In this document: one piece after another, positions 1 to 6,283 of the stretch | Layout of the letters: the number at the start of each line of letters is the position of its first letter | How positions within the stretch are numbered: the first letter of the stretch is position 1 | Assembly: GCA_030156305.1 (NCBI GenBank) | Contig: JASGMZ010000117.1 | Coordinates: forward strand, 1-8,775 | DNA length: 8,775 nucleotides | Reading direction: 5' to 3' | DNA from: Bacteroidales bacterium | GTDB lineage: Bacteria; Bacteroidota; Bacteroidia; Bacteroidales; UBA12077 | Position numbers and translations under genes: made by a program | Notes under the pieces: model-generated | What the model saw: only the letters and a program-made list of their open reading frames with translations | Database searches by the model: none | What the model was told of the DNA's origin: nothing

Positions 1-17
1 AAAAAAGGGAAATTTAA

Positions 18-82
18 ATCCAAAAATTTGGATAAACTGCTTAGTAAAACCTTGTCAGGTTTACCTGCCTGCAGGAAGGAAA
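18..82. repeat. Cluster of three short palindromes at the left edge
   Basis: Three neighbouring palindromic units lie here. Positions 18-24 pair with 27-33 (ATCCAAA/TTTGGAT, 2-nt loop). Positions 47-52 pair with 57-62 (AAACCT/AGGTTT, loop TGTC). Positions 61-82 form an imperfect 22-nt palindrome centred on CCTGCAGG (68-75), with mismatches at 63/80 and 67/76. No reading frame crosses them convincingly. Such clusters are common in intergenic repeat elements, and one hairpin could also terminate a transcript entering from the left. The pairings are seen directly; assignment to a mobile or dispersed repeat is inference. Confidence 0.5.
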
Positions 83-85
83 TGC

Positions 86-115
86 AGCAATCTCTTGATA
101 TTAAAACAGATTGCT
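86..115. repeat. 8-bp inverted repeat joining two repeat ends
   Basis: AGCAATCT (86-93) is the exact reverse complement of AGATTGCT (108-115), separated by 14 AT-rich bases (94-107). The right arm is the beginning of the 65-bp repeat at 108-172. The left arm resembles the end of the same repeat in opposite orientation: positions 84-93 match the last ten bases of the window at nine of ten. The structure therefore looks like two head-to-head copies of one element, with the left arm (about 74-93) diverged. The pairing is seen; the common origin of the arms is inference. Confidence 0.55.
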
Positions 116-172
116 TCGTCGTTCCTCCTCGCAATGACGTGGTAAAAAGTTCAGTTTATAACCATTTGTAGT
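108..172 (+). repeat. 65-bp repeat, left copy (inverted relative to 8711-8775)
   Basis: This segment is the reverse complement of positions 8711-8775 with no mismatch over 65 bases, compared by hand. Identity stops after position 172, where position 173 and the complement of 8710 differ. On the other side the match runs up to the window end, so the true repeat may be longer. Its first 32 bases, read on the opposite strand, begin CGTCATTGCGAGGAGGAACG and continue to AGCAATCT. That resembles a family of intergenic palindromic repeats I recall from many Bacteroidota and other bacterial genomes, which I cannot check here. It encodes no evident protein. It lies about 190 bases upstream of pckA and does not overlap the predicted promoter. 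Confidence 0.85.
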
Positions 173-280
173 TTAGAAATGTTATTTTAATAGTTAAATA
201 TTTATATATGTTACTTTATAAAATAGTTTTACAATTTTACCAGGATTGATTTCTGTTAAGGGTAAATACTTATAAAGGTG
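173..280. other. AT-rich gene-free leader upstream of pckA
   Basis: This stretch is strongly A+T rich and holds no open frame of note. The only structure I see is a weak inverted repeat, TTTACC (236-241) with GGTAAA (261-266), separated by 19 bases and lying just upstream of the pckA promoter. It could be an operator half-site pair but may be chance in DNA of this composition. Confidence 0.3.
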
Positions 281-312
281 TATGTTAAAATATGAATAAA
301 TTATTAACTTTG
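281..312 (+). promoter_or_regulatory. Predicted Bacteroidota-type promoter of pckA
   Basis: TAACTTTG at 305-312 is an exact match to the Bacteroidota -7 consensus TAnnTTTG. Twenty bases upstream, TATG at 281-284 matches the -33 element TTTG at three of four positions, and the spacing falls within the known range. Transcription would begin around 317-320, giving a leader of about 40 bases before the ATG at 361. The boxes are seen; activity is inferred. Confidence 0.6.
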
Positions 313-360
313 GGGTATAAATTAAAAAAAGACAACTACAATAGCAATTGAAACTTAATC

Positions 361-2022
361 ATGAAAAAAAATTTAGAATCTTCATTTCACCGTTCTTTAA
401 TTGATATTATTGAACGGCATAATAATGTATTAATAAATCTTGAAAGAAAAGAATTAATTCAACATGTAATTGAAAACCGAGAAGCTATTATTTCAAAAAA
501 TGGAGCCTTAGCTACATGGACACCGCCAGAATCGACAGGACGAAGTCCTAAAGATACCTATATTGTTAAAAGAGCGGCTAGCGAAAAAAATATCGATTGG
601 AATTCGCCAAATAATATTCCTATCGCTGAAGAAGTGTTTGATATGGTATTTTCCGATGCCATGGAATTTTTACAACATAAAAAAAGAATATATAGTACCG
701 ACAGGGTAATTGGTGCTGACGTTAAATATGCACTTCCGGTAAAAACAATAACAAGTGAAGCTCTAACAGCACTGTTTACCGATAATATGTTTCGCCCTGT
801 ACCATCAAATATTAAAAATAGTGTTTTTGCCGGCCGTGGTTTTAACCTTTTAACCGTACCGTATAATAAACTTGATAAAAATAGGTATAAAGGGCTATTG
901 CGTACATTACCCAATGGAGATACTTCTGATATTGCAGTGATTATGGATTATGACCGCCGGTTGGGTGTTATTGTTGGCTCTGCTTATTTAGGAAGCGTGA
1001 AAAAATTAATGTTTACGGTAATGAATTATTACCTGCCTTTTGAAGGTGTACTTCCATTGCATTGTTCAGCCAATGAGGCTAAAGATGGAACATCTGCTTT
1101 ACTACTTGGCTTATCGGGTACAGGAAAAACTACTTTATCCGCAGATCCGGAAAGATTATTATTGGGAGACGATGAACACGGTTGGAGCCATGATGGTATT
1201 TTTAATTTTGAAAATGGCTGTTATGCCAAAATGATTGATATTAGCGCTGAAAAAGAACCAGAAATATACGATGCCGTAATGCACAAAGATGACCCGTTAA
1301 CTCATGGCGCTATTGTTGAAAATGCCATGGTTTATCCTAACGGAGTTTTTGACTTTTCCGATACTCGTATAACTGAAAATTCCAGAGCGTCTTATTTACT
1401 TACCTCCTTAAAAAAAATTAAAAAATCATCCATTTCAGGACATCCCCAAACGATATTATTTTTAACGGCTGATGCATATGGTGTGTTGCCTCCTATATCT
1501 AAATTAAATGCAGATCAGGCAAGACTTTGGTTTTTAATGGGATATACCAGCAAGCTGGCAGGAACCGAAACCGGTGTTACTGAACCACAGGCTACTTTTT
1601 CACGATTTTTTGGACAACCTTTTATGCCTTTAAACCCTGAAATTTATTCTACCATGCTTGGTGATAAAATGCAACAATTCAATACAAAAGTTTTTTTGGT
1701 TAATACTGGCTGGTCTGGAGGAGTATATGGAGTAGGTAAAAGAATTGACCTTAAATTAACACGTGCTATGGTAAATGCTGCATTGAAAGGTGATTTAGAA
1801 AATGTTGATTATCACTATGATGAATTGTTCCATTTGAATGTTCCTAAAAAATGCACAGGAGTACCCGATAAAATTTTAACACCTGTAAATACCTGGGTAA
1901 ATAAAGATGAGTATAAACTTACAGCTTCCCGGTTAGCTAATAAATTTAGTGCTGCTTTTGATGAAGCCTACGGAGATAAAAATATTAAAGAAAGTGTTAA
2001 AAACAAATGTCCGGGTAAATAA
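361..2022 (+). CDS. pckA: Phosphoenolpyruvate carboxykinase (ATP)
   Basis: This cytosolic enzyme interconverts oxaloacetate + ATP and PEP + CO2 + ADP. It serves gluconeogenesis or, in fermentative Bacteroidota, CO2 fixation toward succinate. The protein has 553 residues, slightly longer than the usual 530-540. Family motifs appear in order: substrate-binding GRSPKD (60-65, Arg61); the metal-site region with Tyr209, Lys214/215 and His234 in LPLHCSAN (231-238); the P-loop GLSGTGKTTLS (250-260); the kinase-2 motif LLGDDEHGW (267-275, Asp270/271); FNFENGCYAK (281-290); the nucleotide-site arginine in ENSRASYLL (339-347); and LAGTETG (399-405). No key residue looks lost. The ATG at 361 sits about 40 bases downstream of the predicted transcription start. 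The gene is monocistronic, with its own promoter and a strong hairpin terminator. The ATP type (not GTP type) is clear from the motif set. Confidence 0.97.
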   Translation: MKKNLESSFHRSLIDIIERHNNVLINLERKELIQHVIENREAIISKNGALATWTPPESTGRSPKDTYIVKRAASEKNIDWNSPNNIPIAEEVFDMVFSDAMEFLQHKKRIYSTDRVIGADVKYALPVKTITSEALTALFTDNMFRPVPSNIKNSVFAGRGFNLLTVPYNKLDKNRYKGLLRTLPNGDTSDIAVIMDYDRRLGVIVGSAYLGSVKKLMFTVMNYYLPFEGVLPLHCSANEAKDGTSALLLGLSGTGKTTLSADPERLLLGDDEHGWSHDGIFNFENGCYAKMIDISAEKEPEIYDAVMHKDDPLTHGAIVENAMVYPNGVFDFSDTRITENSRASYLLTSLKKIKKSSISGHPQTILFLTADAYGVLPPISKLNADQARLWFLMGYTSKLAGTETGVTEPQATFSRFFGQPFMPLNPEIYSTMLGDKMQQFNTKVFLVNTGWSGGVYGVGKRIDLKLTRAMVNAALKGDLENVDYHYDELFHLNVPKKCTGVPDKILTPVNTWVNKDEYKLTASRLANKFSAAFDEAYGDKNIKESVKNKCPGK

Positions 2023-2046
2023 AAAACAATAGCATGATAATATTCC

Positions 2047-2083
2047 TTAATCCTCTTTAAAATAAAATATTAAAGAGGATTAA
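2047..2083 (+). terminator. Hairpin terminator after pckA
   Basis: TTAATCCTCTTTAA (2047-2060) pairs perfectly with TTAAAGAGGATTAA (2070-2083), giving a 14-bp stem around a 9-base loop. The T-rich sequence TCTTTATTAT follows. It begins 25 bases after the pckA stop codon and lies upstream of the plsY promoter, so it should separate the two transcription units. The stem is AT-rich apart from a TCCTC/GAGGA core. Confidence 0.85.
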
Positions 2084-2116
2084 TCTTTATTATAGAATGC
2101 TGGCAATTAACCAAAC

Positions 2117-2147
2117 TTTGATACTTATAAAAATATTTGTTATTTTG
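2117..2147 (+). promoter_or_regulatory. Predicted promoter of plsY
   Basis: TTTG at 2117-2120 is an exact -33 element. After a 19-base spacer, TTATTTTG at 2140-2147 matches the -7 consensus TAnnTTTG at seven of eight positions. The spacing is the Bacteroidota norm. The inferred start near 2153 leaves a leader of about 19 bases before the plsY ATG. It sits just beyond the pckA terminator, as expected for a new transcription unit. Confidence 0.6.
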
Positions 2148-2171
2148 CGTTGCTAATATAAAATAAAAACT

Positions 2172-2828
2172 ATGCATATTGTAGTAAACATCCTTATTAC
2201 AATTTTAGCTTACTTACTTGGTTCTATACCTACATCAATTTGGATAAGCAGATTTTTTTTCAATATTGATATTAGAGATTATGGAAGTGGTAATGCCGGA
2301 ACAACCAATACTTTTAGAGTGCTTGGTACTAAACCCGGAATTGTAGTATTTATTGTTGATGTTTTAAAAGGATTTTTGGCTGTAAATTTAATCTACTTAA
2401 CCGATTATTATATTCCCGAAAGTGGTGATTATATTAATATACAATTATTGTTAGGTATTGCTGCTATGTTGGGACATATTTTCCCTATCTATGCCAGCTT
2501 TAGAGGTGGAAAAGGCGTTGCAACCCTTTTTGGTGTGATTTGTGCAATTAGTTTTTATCCAGCCCTGATAATGGCTGGTATTTTTGTTTTGACCTTAGTT
2601 ATTACCCGATATGTTTCTTTAAGCTCAATGATTTCAGGATTGTCATTTCCCGTTCTTATTATTGTAGTATTTAAAGAAACGACTTCATCGCTGGTTATTT
2701 TTTCTTTAATAATGGCTGTATTAATGTTGTTTACTCATCAAAAGAATATTGAACGCCTTTTAAATAAAGAAGAGAAAAAAGCAAATTTTTCTAAATTGAA
2801 AAAGAAAAATCGAAAGGATAGTGATTAA
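2172..2828 (+). CDS. plsY: Acyl-phosphate:glycerol-3-phosphate acyltransferase
   Basis: PlsY is an inner-membrane enzyme that transfers an acyl group from acyl-phosphate (made by PlsX) to glycerol-3-phosphate. This is the first committed step of phospholipid synthesis. The 218-residue product has the family's hydrophobic segments and conserved cytoplasmic motifs: GSIPTS (17-22) followed by GSGNAGTTN (38-46), the GGKGVA loop (112-117) preceded by LGHIFP (100-105), and HQKNIERLL (189-197), a variant of the usual H-x-x-N-I-x-R-L motif. The last 20 or so residues form a lysine-rich tail (EEKKANFSKLKKKNRK), a modest extension beyond the family core. The start is supported by the family's N-terminal helix leading into LLGSIP. 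The gene has its own promoter and converges on the channel gene, with 61 bases between stop codons. plsX is not in the window. Confidence 0.95.
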   Translation: MHIVVNILITILAYLLGSIPTSIWISRFFFNIDIRDYGSGNAGTTNTFRVLGTKPGIVVFIVDVLKGFLAVNLIYLTDYYIPESGDYINIQLLLGIAAMLGHIFPIYASFRGGKGVATLFGVICAISFYPALIMAGIFVLTLVITRYVSLSSMISGLSFPVLIIVVFKETTSSLVIFSLIMAVLMLFTHQKNIERLLNKEEKKANFSKLKKKNRKDSD

Positions 2829-2889
2829 GAGATATCTAAAATATTTTTATAAACGACTTCCGTTTTAACTCAATGAATAATTTTTACCT

Positions 2890-3729
2890 TTAACTTTCTT
2901 TATTAGGAATAATATGCACATCGTTTTGAGGGAAAGGAATTTGAATTTTATTTTTTCTGAAGTTTTTATCAATAGTAAATCGAAGGTCGCTTTTTATATT
3001 TTCAACTTCAAAAGCTCTGTCTGTCCAGAAAAAAAGCTGAAAATCAAGCGATGAATCTCCAAAATCTAAAAATCGTACAAAAGGTTTGGGTGTTTTTGTT
3101 ACATCAGGATGATTGATAGCACATTCGGTAAGAACTTTTGCCACGAGTTCAACATCTGAACCATAGGCTACACCTACCTGTACATAAAATCGGGTACGTT
3201 TTTGGATATGGCTCCAGTTAATTACTTTTCCGTCAATAAATTTTGAGTTGGGTATAACCAGCATAATATTATCTCTGCTTTCTATTTTAGTTGTTCGGAA
3301 ACCAATTTCTTTAACTTTTCCAATTTCATCATCAAGTTCGACAACATCATTTACTTTTAAATTCCCTTCGAACAAAATAAAAAGCCCGGATATTATATCT
3401 TTAAAAATCTGTTGTAACCCAAAACCTAACCCAACTAATAAGGCGGCAGAACCCGCTAAAAGAAAAGTAATTTTAATGCCAATCGTTTCAAGGCTTAATA
3501 CAATGGCAATAGTCCATAAAATATATTTTATAAGCTGATAAATAGTATTGCTTTTACCCAATTCAATGTTTTTATTGGTGTAAATTTTGCGTTTAAAAAT
3601 TTTATGAATAATTCCAATAATAATTCGGGTTATAAGCAATATCAGAATCGTAGCTATAAGGTTATATACCGTAATGGTGAAACTGTCGGTTTTTATAATT
3701 GCATATTCCAAAATATCTTTAAGATTCAT
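2890..3729 (-). CDS. MscS-family small-conductance mechanosensitive channel
   Basis: This inner-membrane channel should open under membrane tension to release solutes during hypo-osmotic shock. It has 279 residues, close to E. coli MscS (286), so it is the core architecture without extra N-terminal helices or ligand domains. Three membrane segments fall at about 19-42, 63-83 and 87-120. The third is Gly/Ala-rich (LLAGSAALLVGLGFGLQQ, about 90-107), as in the MscS pore helix. The beta domain follows (about 121-175), with VNDVVELDDEIGKVKEIGFR and VIPNSKF, both characteristic. A mixed alpha/beta C-terminal domain ends around 270. It starts 29 bases downstream of the cdaA stop codon. No promoter-like box is seen in that gap, so it is probably co-transcribed with cdaA. 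It could be named mscS, but paralogs are common, so I leave the symbol blank. Confidence 0.93.
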   Translation of the reverse strand: MNLKDILEYAIIKTDSFTITVYNLIATILILLITRIIIGIIHKIFKRKIYTNKNIELGKSNTIYQLIKYILWTIAIVLSLETIGIKITFLLAGSAALLVGLGFGLQQIFKDIISGLFILFEGNLKVNDVVELDDEIGKVKEIGFRTTKIESRDNIMLVIPNSKFIDGKVINWSHIQKRTRFYVQVGVAYGSDVELVAKVLTECAINHPDVTKTPKPFVRFLDFGDSSLDFQLFFWTDRAFEVENIKSDLRFTIDKNFRKNKIQIPFPQNDVHIIPNKES

Positions 3730-3758
3730 AGTAAATAAATTAAAATTTTGGGAGGTTT

Positions 3759-4559
3759 TTAATCAATAAATTCATTTTCGAGGAGTTGTCTTAACCTGTT
3801 AGGGCCAATATTTGTTTCTATATCGTCTAGTTTGGCAAAAGAAATTGCTCCGGTTTCTTCCGAAACAATAATTACTACAGCATCTGTTTTTTCAGCAATA
3901 CCGATAGCTGCCCTGTGTCGCATTCCAAATTGAGGGGGTAAGTCTAATCTTTCGGTAATAGGCAAAACGCATCGTGCAGCAATTATTTTATCATTTTGAA
4001 TAATTACAGCCCCATCATGTAATGGGCTATTTTTAAAAAATATACTTTCTAATAAACGACTCGAAGTATCTGCATTTATGATATCTCCGGTTTTAATAAA
4101 ACTCATTAAATCTGATTTTTTAGAAATAACAATTAAAGCTCCGGTTTTAAATGCTGACATATTAGAGCATGCATTTACAATAGAATTAATATCAATTGTT
4201 GAAGGTTTGCTATTGCCAAATGAAAATAAATTTTCTAAGGAAAATTTTCGATTGTTAATATATCGTGTGCTGATAATCAGTAAGAATCTTCTTATTTCTT
4301 GTTGAAAAACAATGATTAAGGCAATAACACCAACCCCAATAACCTGCCCAAGGATACTACTCAACAGCTGCATGTTTAAGGCTTTTACCACAAGCCATGT
4401 AAGGTAAAGTGAAAAAATGGCAATAAAAATATTCATTGCAGTGGTTCCGCGGATCAGGTTATAAATCTGGTAAAAAAGGAAAGCTACCAAAAGTATATCG
4501 AGAATATCTAAAAATCGTATCGTAATAAATGTTGTAATCATAAAATAACCAAGTGCCAA
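3759..4559 (-). CDS. cdaA: Diadenylate cyclase (cyclic di-AMP synthase), CdaA type
   Basis: CdaA condenses two ATP into cyclic di-AMP, a second messenger that in other bacteria controls potassium and osmolyte transport and cell-wall homeostasis. The 266-residue protein has three N-terminal membrane helices (about 18-35, 41-58, 69-87) and a short linker. The DAC (DisA_N) domain follows, with both catalytic motifs intact: DGA in SPLHDGAVII (182-184) and RHR in FGMRHRAAIG (214-216). The tail VSEETGAIS (232-240) is also typical. There is no CdaR-like or phosphodiesterase gene nearby. It lies 33 bases after folP and 29 before the channel gene on the same strand. A predicted -7 box ends only 14 bases before the annotated ATG. 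The in-frame Met7 (start at 4541) would give a more normal leader and still precede the first helix, so I consider it an equally likely start. Confidence 0.95.
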   Translation of the reverse strand: MALGYFMITTFITIRFLDILDILLVAFLFYQIYNLIRGTTAMNIFIAIFSLYLTWLVVKALNMQLLSSILGQVIGVGVIALIIVFQQEIRRFLLIISTRYINNRKFSLENLFSFGNSKPSTIDINSIVNACSNMSAFKTGALIVISKKSDLMSFIKTGDIINADTSSRLLESIFFKNSPLHDGAVIIQNDKIIAARCVLPITERLDLPPQFGMRHRAAIGIAEKTDAVVIIVSEETGAISFAKLDDIETNIGPNRLRQLLENEFID

Positions 4560-4572
4560 TAATTAATTATAA

Positions 4573-4580
4573 CAAATGTA
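4573..4580 (-). promoter_or_regulatory. Predicted internal -7 box for cdaA
   Basis: Read on the minus strand this is TACATTTG, an exact match to TAnnTTTG, in the 33-base gap between folP and cdaA. A partial -33 element (ATTG on the minus strand, plus-strand 4603-4606) lies 22 bases upstream, inside the end of folP. The surrounding 15 bases (4571-4585) are identical to 5508-5522 in front of folP. The box suggests cdaA and the channel gene can be transcribed independently of folP. Confidence 0.45.
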
Positions 4581-4592
4581 ATAAAATAAAAA

Positions 4593-5477
4593 TCAATCGT
4601 GCCAATTATCTACTTCTGAAGATAAATATTTTTGGGTCAACAGAATCGTTTCTTTGGCTTCTTTCACATCATGGACTCGCAAAATATTAGCTCCACCTAA
4701 TATGGCTAATGTATTTAAAATACTGGTACCATTTAGTGCTTCGTTGGGAAAATGGTTTAAGTATTTATAAATCATTGATTTTCTTGATAAACCTGCCAGT
4801 ATGGGTAATTCAAAAATTTTAAAATCATTAAGGTGTTTTAATAATTGATAGTTATGATCTATTGTTTTTCCAAAACCAAAACCAGGATCAATAATTAGAT
4901 CATTAACCCCCAAAAGTTTTAAATGATTAACTTTTTCAGCAAAATAACGGATAACCTCTTTTACAATATTTTCATATTTTGGATTATTCTGCATATTTTG
5001 TGGAGTGCCCTGCATGTGCATCATAATGTAAGGAACCTGATGCCTGGCAATAACCTCAAACATCCGGGAATCCAAATCACCCGCCGAAATGTCATTAATA
5101 ATTCCAATTTTAAAATTTTCAATAACATGTTCTGCTACATCTGCTCTAAAAGTATCAACAGATAGGATGATATCAGGGAAATGTTTTCTTATAAGTTCTA
5201 AAATGGGAGTTAAACGATCAATTTCTTCTTTCTCAGAAATATCTTTAGCCCCCGGCCTTGATGAGTAAGCTCCGATATCTAAAATATCGCAACCCTCATT
5301 GATCATCTGTTGTACTCGATCCATAATTTGGGTGTGCGTGGCATATTTCCCTCCATCATAAAAAGAGTCCGGGGTAATATTTAATATGCCCATAATTCGA
5401 GGATTTGATAAATTCAATAATTCCCCCCCGCAATTGATGGTTAATTTTCTTGAAAAAAATGTATCTTTAACCTGCAT
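4593..5477 (-). CDS. folP: Dihydropteroate synthase
   Basis: FolP joins 6-hydroxymethyl-7,8-dihydropterin diphosphate to p-aminobenzoate to give dihydropteroate in cytosolic folate synthesis; it is the sulfonamide target. The 294-residue TIM-barrel protein is of usual length and carries the family motifs in order: MGILNITPDSFYDGG (29-43), DIGAYSSRPGA (67-77), SVDT (106-109), NDISAG (128-133), MHMQGTPQNMQ (153-163), DPGFGFGK (197-204), GLSRKSM (229-235) and RVHDV (267-271). The conserved catalytic loops look intact. The ATG at 5477 leaves about 28 residues before the first motif, normal for the phylum. It heads a leftward block with cdaA and an MscS channel gene and is divergent from the thymidylate kinase gene. 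Confidence 0.97.
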   Translation of the reverse strand: MQVKDTFFSRKLTINCGGELLNLSNPRIMGILNITPDSFYDGGKYATHTQIMDRVQQMINEGCDILDIGAYSSRPGAKDISEKEEIDRLTPILELIRKHFPDIILSVDTFRADVAEHVIENFKIGIINDISAGDLDSRMFEVIARHQVPYIMMHMQGTPQNMQNNPKYENIVKEVIRYFAEKVNHLKLLGVNDLIIDPGFGFGKTIDHNYQLLKHLNDFKIFELPILAGLSRKSMIYKYLNHFPNEALNGTSILNTLAILGGANILRVHDVKEAKETILLTQKYLSSEVDNWHD

Positions 5478-5488
5478 TTTAAAACTCT

Positions 5489-5511
5489 TGTTGGGTTTTT
5501 ATAACTCAACA
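5489..5511. promoter_or_regulatory. Inverted repeat overlapping the folP promoter (possible operator)
   Basis: TGTTGGGT (5489-5496) pairs with ACTCAACA (5504-5511) around a 7-base loop, with seven Watson-Crick pairs and one G/T position (5494/5506). The right arm overlaps the predicted folP -7 box by two bases. It lies in the 96-base region between the divergent folP and thymidylate kinase genes. It could be an operator, or a hairpin in the 5' leader of folP. It is short and no regulator gene is adjacent, so the role is speculative. Confidence 0.35.
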
Positions 5512-5517
5512 AATGTA
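5510..5517 (-). promoter_or_regulatory. Predicted -7 box of the folP-cdaA-mscS block
   Basis: The minus-strand sequence is TACATTTG, an exact match to the Bacteroidota -7 consensus, ending 33 bases before the folP ATG. I find no good -33 element at 19-22 bases upstream; the best is GCTG at two of four. Transcription would start near 5503. For the opposite gene only a weak TAAATTTT (5519-5526, one base off consensus) is seen, without a clear -33 partner. Confidence 0.5.
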
Positions 5518-5573
5518 ATAAATTTTAAGCGTATTAATACAGCACTAAATCGGTAAATCAGAATATTAAGAAT

Positions 5574-6260
5574 ATGAAATTTATTGTTATTGAAGGATTA
5601 GACGGATCGGGAAAGTCAACACAAATCAAAAATCTGAAAAATTATCTTGAACAGCATCATATTGATTATGAATATCTTCATTTCCCGAGAACGGACTCCA
5701 GAATTTACGGCGATTTAATTGCTCGATTCTTGCGGGGAGAATTGGGTAACATGGAGTCGGTTAATCCTTATTTAATTGCTCTGATTTATGCTGGCGATCG
5801 AAACGATGCCAAGGAAATTATTAACCAATGGTTAAAACAGAATAAACTGGTAATTGTTGATCGTTATGTTTATTCAAATATTGCTTTTCAGTGTGCAAAA
5901 TTAAAATCAGAAAAAGAAAAAATTGAATTAAGTAAATGGATCAAGGACTTAGAGTATGATTATTATCATATTCCTTATCCTGATTTGAATATATTTTTGG
6001 ATGTGCCATTTGAATTTACTAAACGAAATTTAACAAAAAAGCGAAACGGAGACGAACGAAACTATTTGAATGGCAAAGAGGATATTCATGAAAAAAATAT
6101 AGATTTTCAAAATGAAGTAAGAAATATATATTTGCGTGAAGCAAATAACGATTCTCAATTAAAAATAATAGAATGTGCCGACCAAAATGGGGTAATGCCG
6201 GATAAAAATATAATTTTTGAAAAATTAATTAATTTGCTTAAAAAAGAAAATATTATTTAA
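5574..6260 (+). CDS. tmk: Thymidylate (dTMP) kinase-like protein
   Basis: It is predicted to phosphorylate dTMP to dTDP with ATP in the cytosol, on the route to dTTP. The 228-residue protein has the P-loop GLDGSGKST (8-16), FPRTDS (38-42 region), YAGDRN (72-77, matching the FAxDR nucleotide-site motif), the DRY motif in VDRYVYSNIAFQ (95-106) and FLDVP (141-145). The LID region is KKRNGDERNYLNGKEDIHE (155-173), followed by DFQNEV (177-182). The LID differs from the short E. coli-type one and has the GDxRxYLxGxxDIHE form, so this may be a Bacteroidota sub-family or a second thymidylate kinase. The start places the P-loop at the normal distance from the N-terminus. It is first of three rightward genes, 23 bases before the next. 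Confidence 0.85.
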   Translation: MKFIVIEGLDGSGKSTQIKNLKNYLEQHHIDYEYLHFPRTDSRIYGDLIARFLRGELGNMESVNPYLIALIYAGDRNDAKEIINQWLKQNKLVIVDRYVYSNIAFQCAKLKSEKEKIELSKWIKDLEYDYYHIPYPDLNIFLDVPFEFTKRNLTKKRNGDERNYLNGKEDIHEKNIDFQNEVRNIYLREANNDSQLKIIECADQNGVMPDKNIIFEKLINLLKKENII

Positions 6261-6283
6261 TAAAGCATAAAAATTGAAAAAAA

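Noticed and set aside
1..360. CRISPR array, tRNA or riboswitch in the left intergenic region
   Set aside because: The repeats are palindromes of differing sequence, not equal spaced direct repeats. No cloverleaf or recognisable aptamer pattern could be traced.
558..914. Minus-strand open frame inside pckA, and similar antisense or shifted frames inside cdaA, folP, the channel, the DoxX-like gene and the permease
   Set aside because: Each lies wholly within a gene with complete family motifs, shows no domain of its own and has no promoter signal. They are shadows of the real coding frame.
2851..2865. AAACG/CGTTT hairpin between the convergent plsY and channel genes as a terminator
   Set aside because: The stem is only five pairs and the T-run after it is weak. 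The convergent position makes a terminator plausible, but the sequence does not support one strongly.
2890..5477. folP-cdaA-mscS as part of a c-di-AMP-type antiphage (CBASS-like) system
   Set aside because: CdaA is the membrane-anchored DisA_N type used for housekeeping signalling, not a CD-NTase, and no effector with a nuclease, TIR or patatin domain is present. The channel is an ordinary MscS core.
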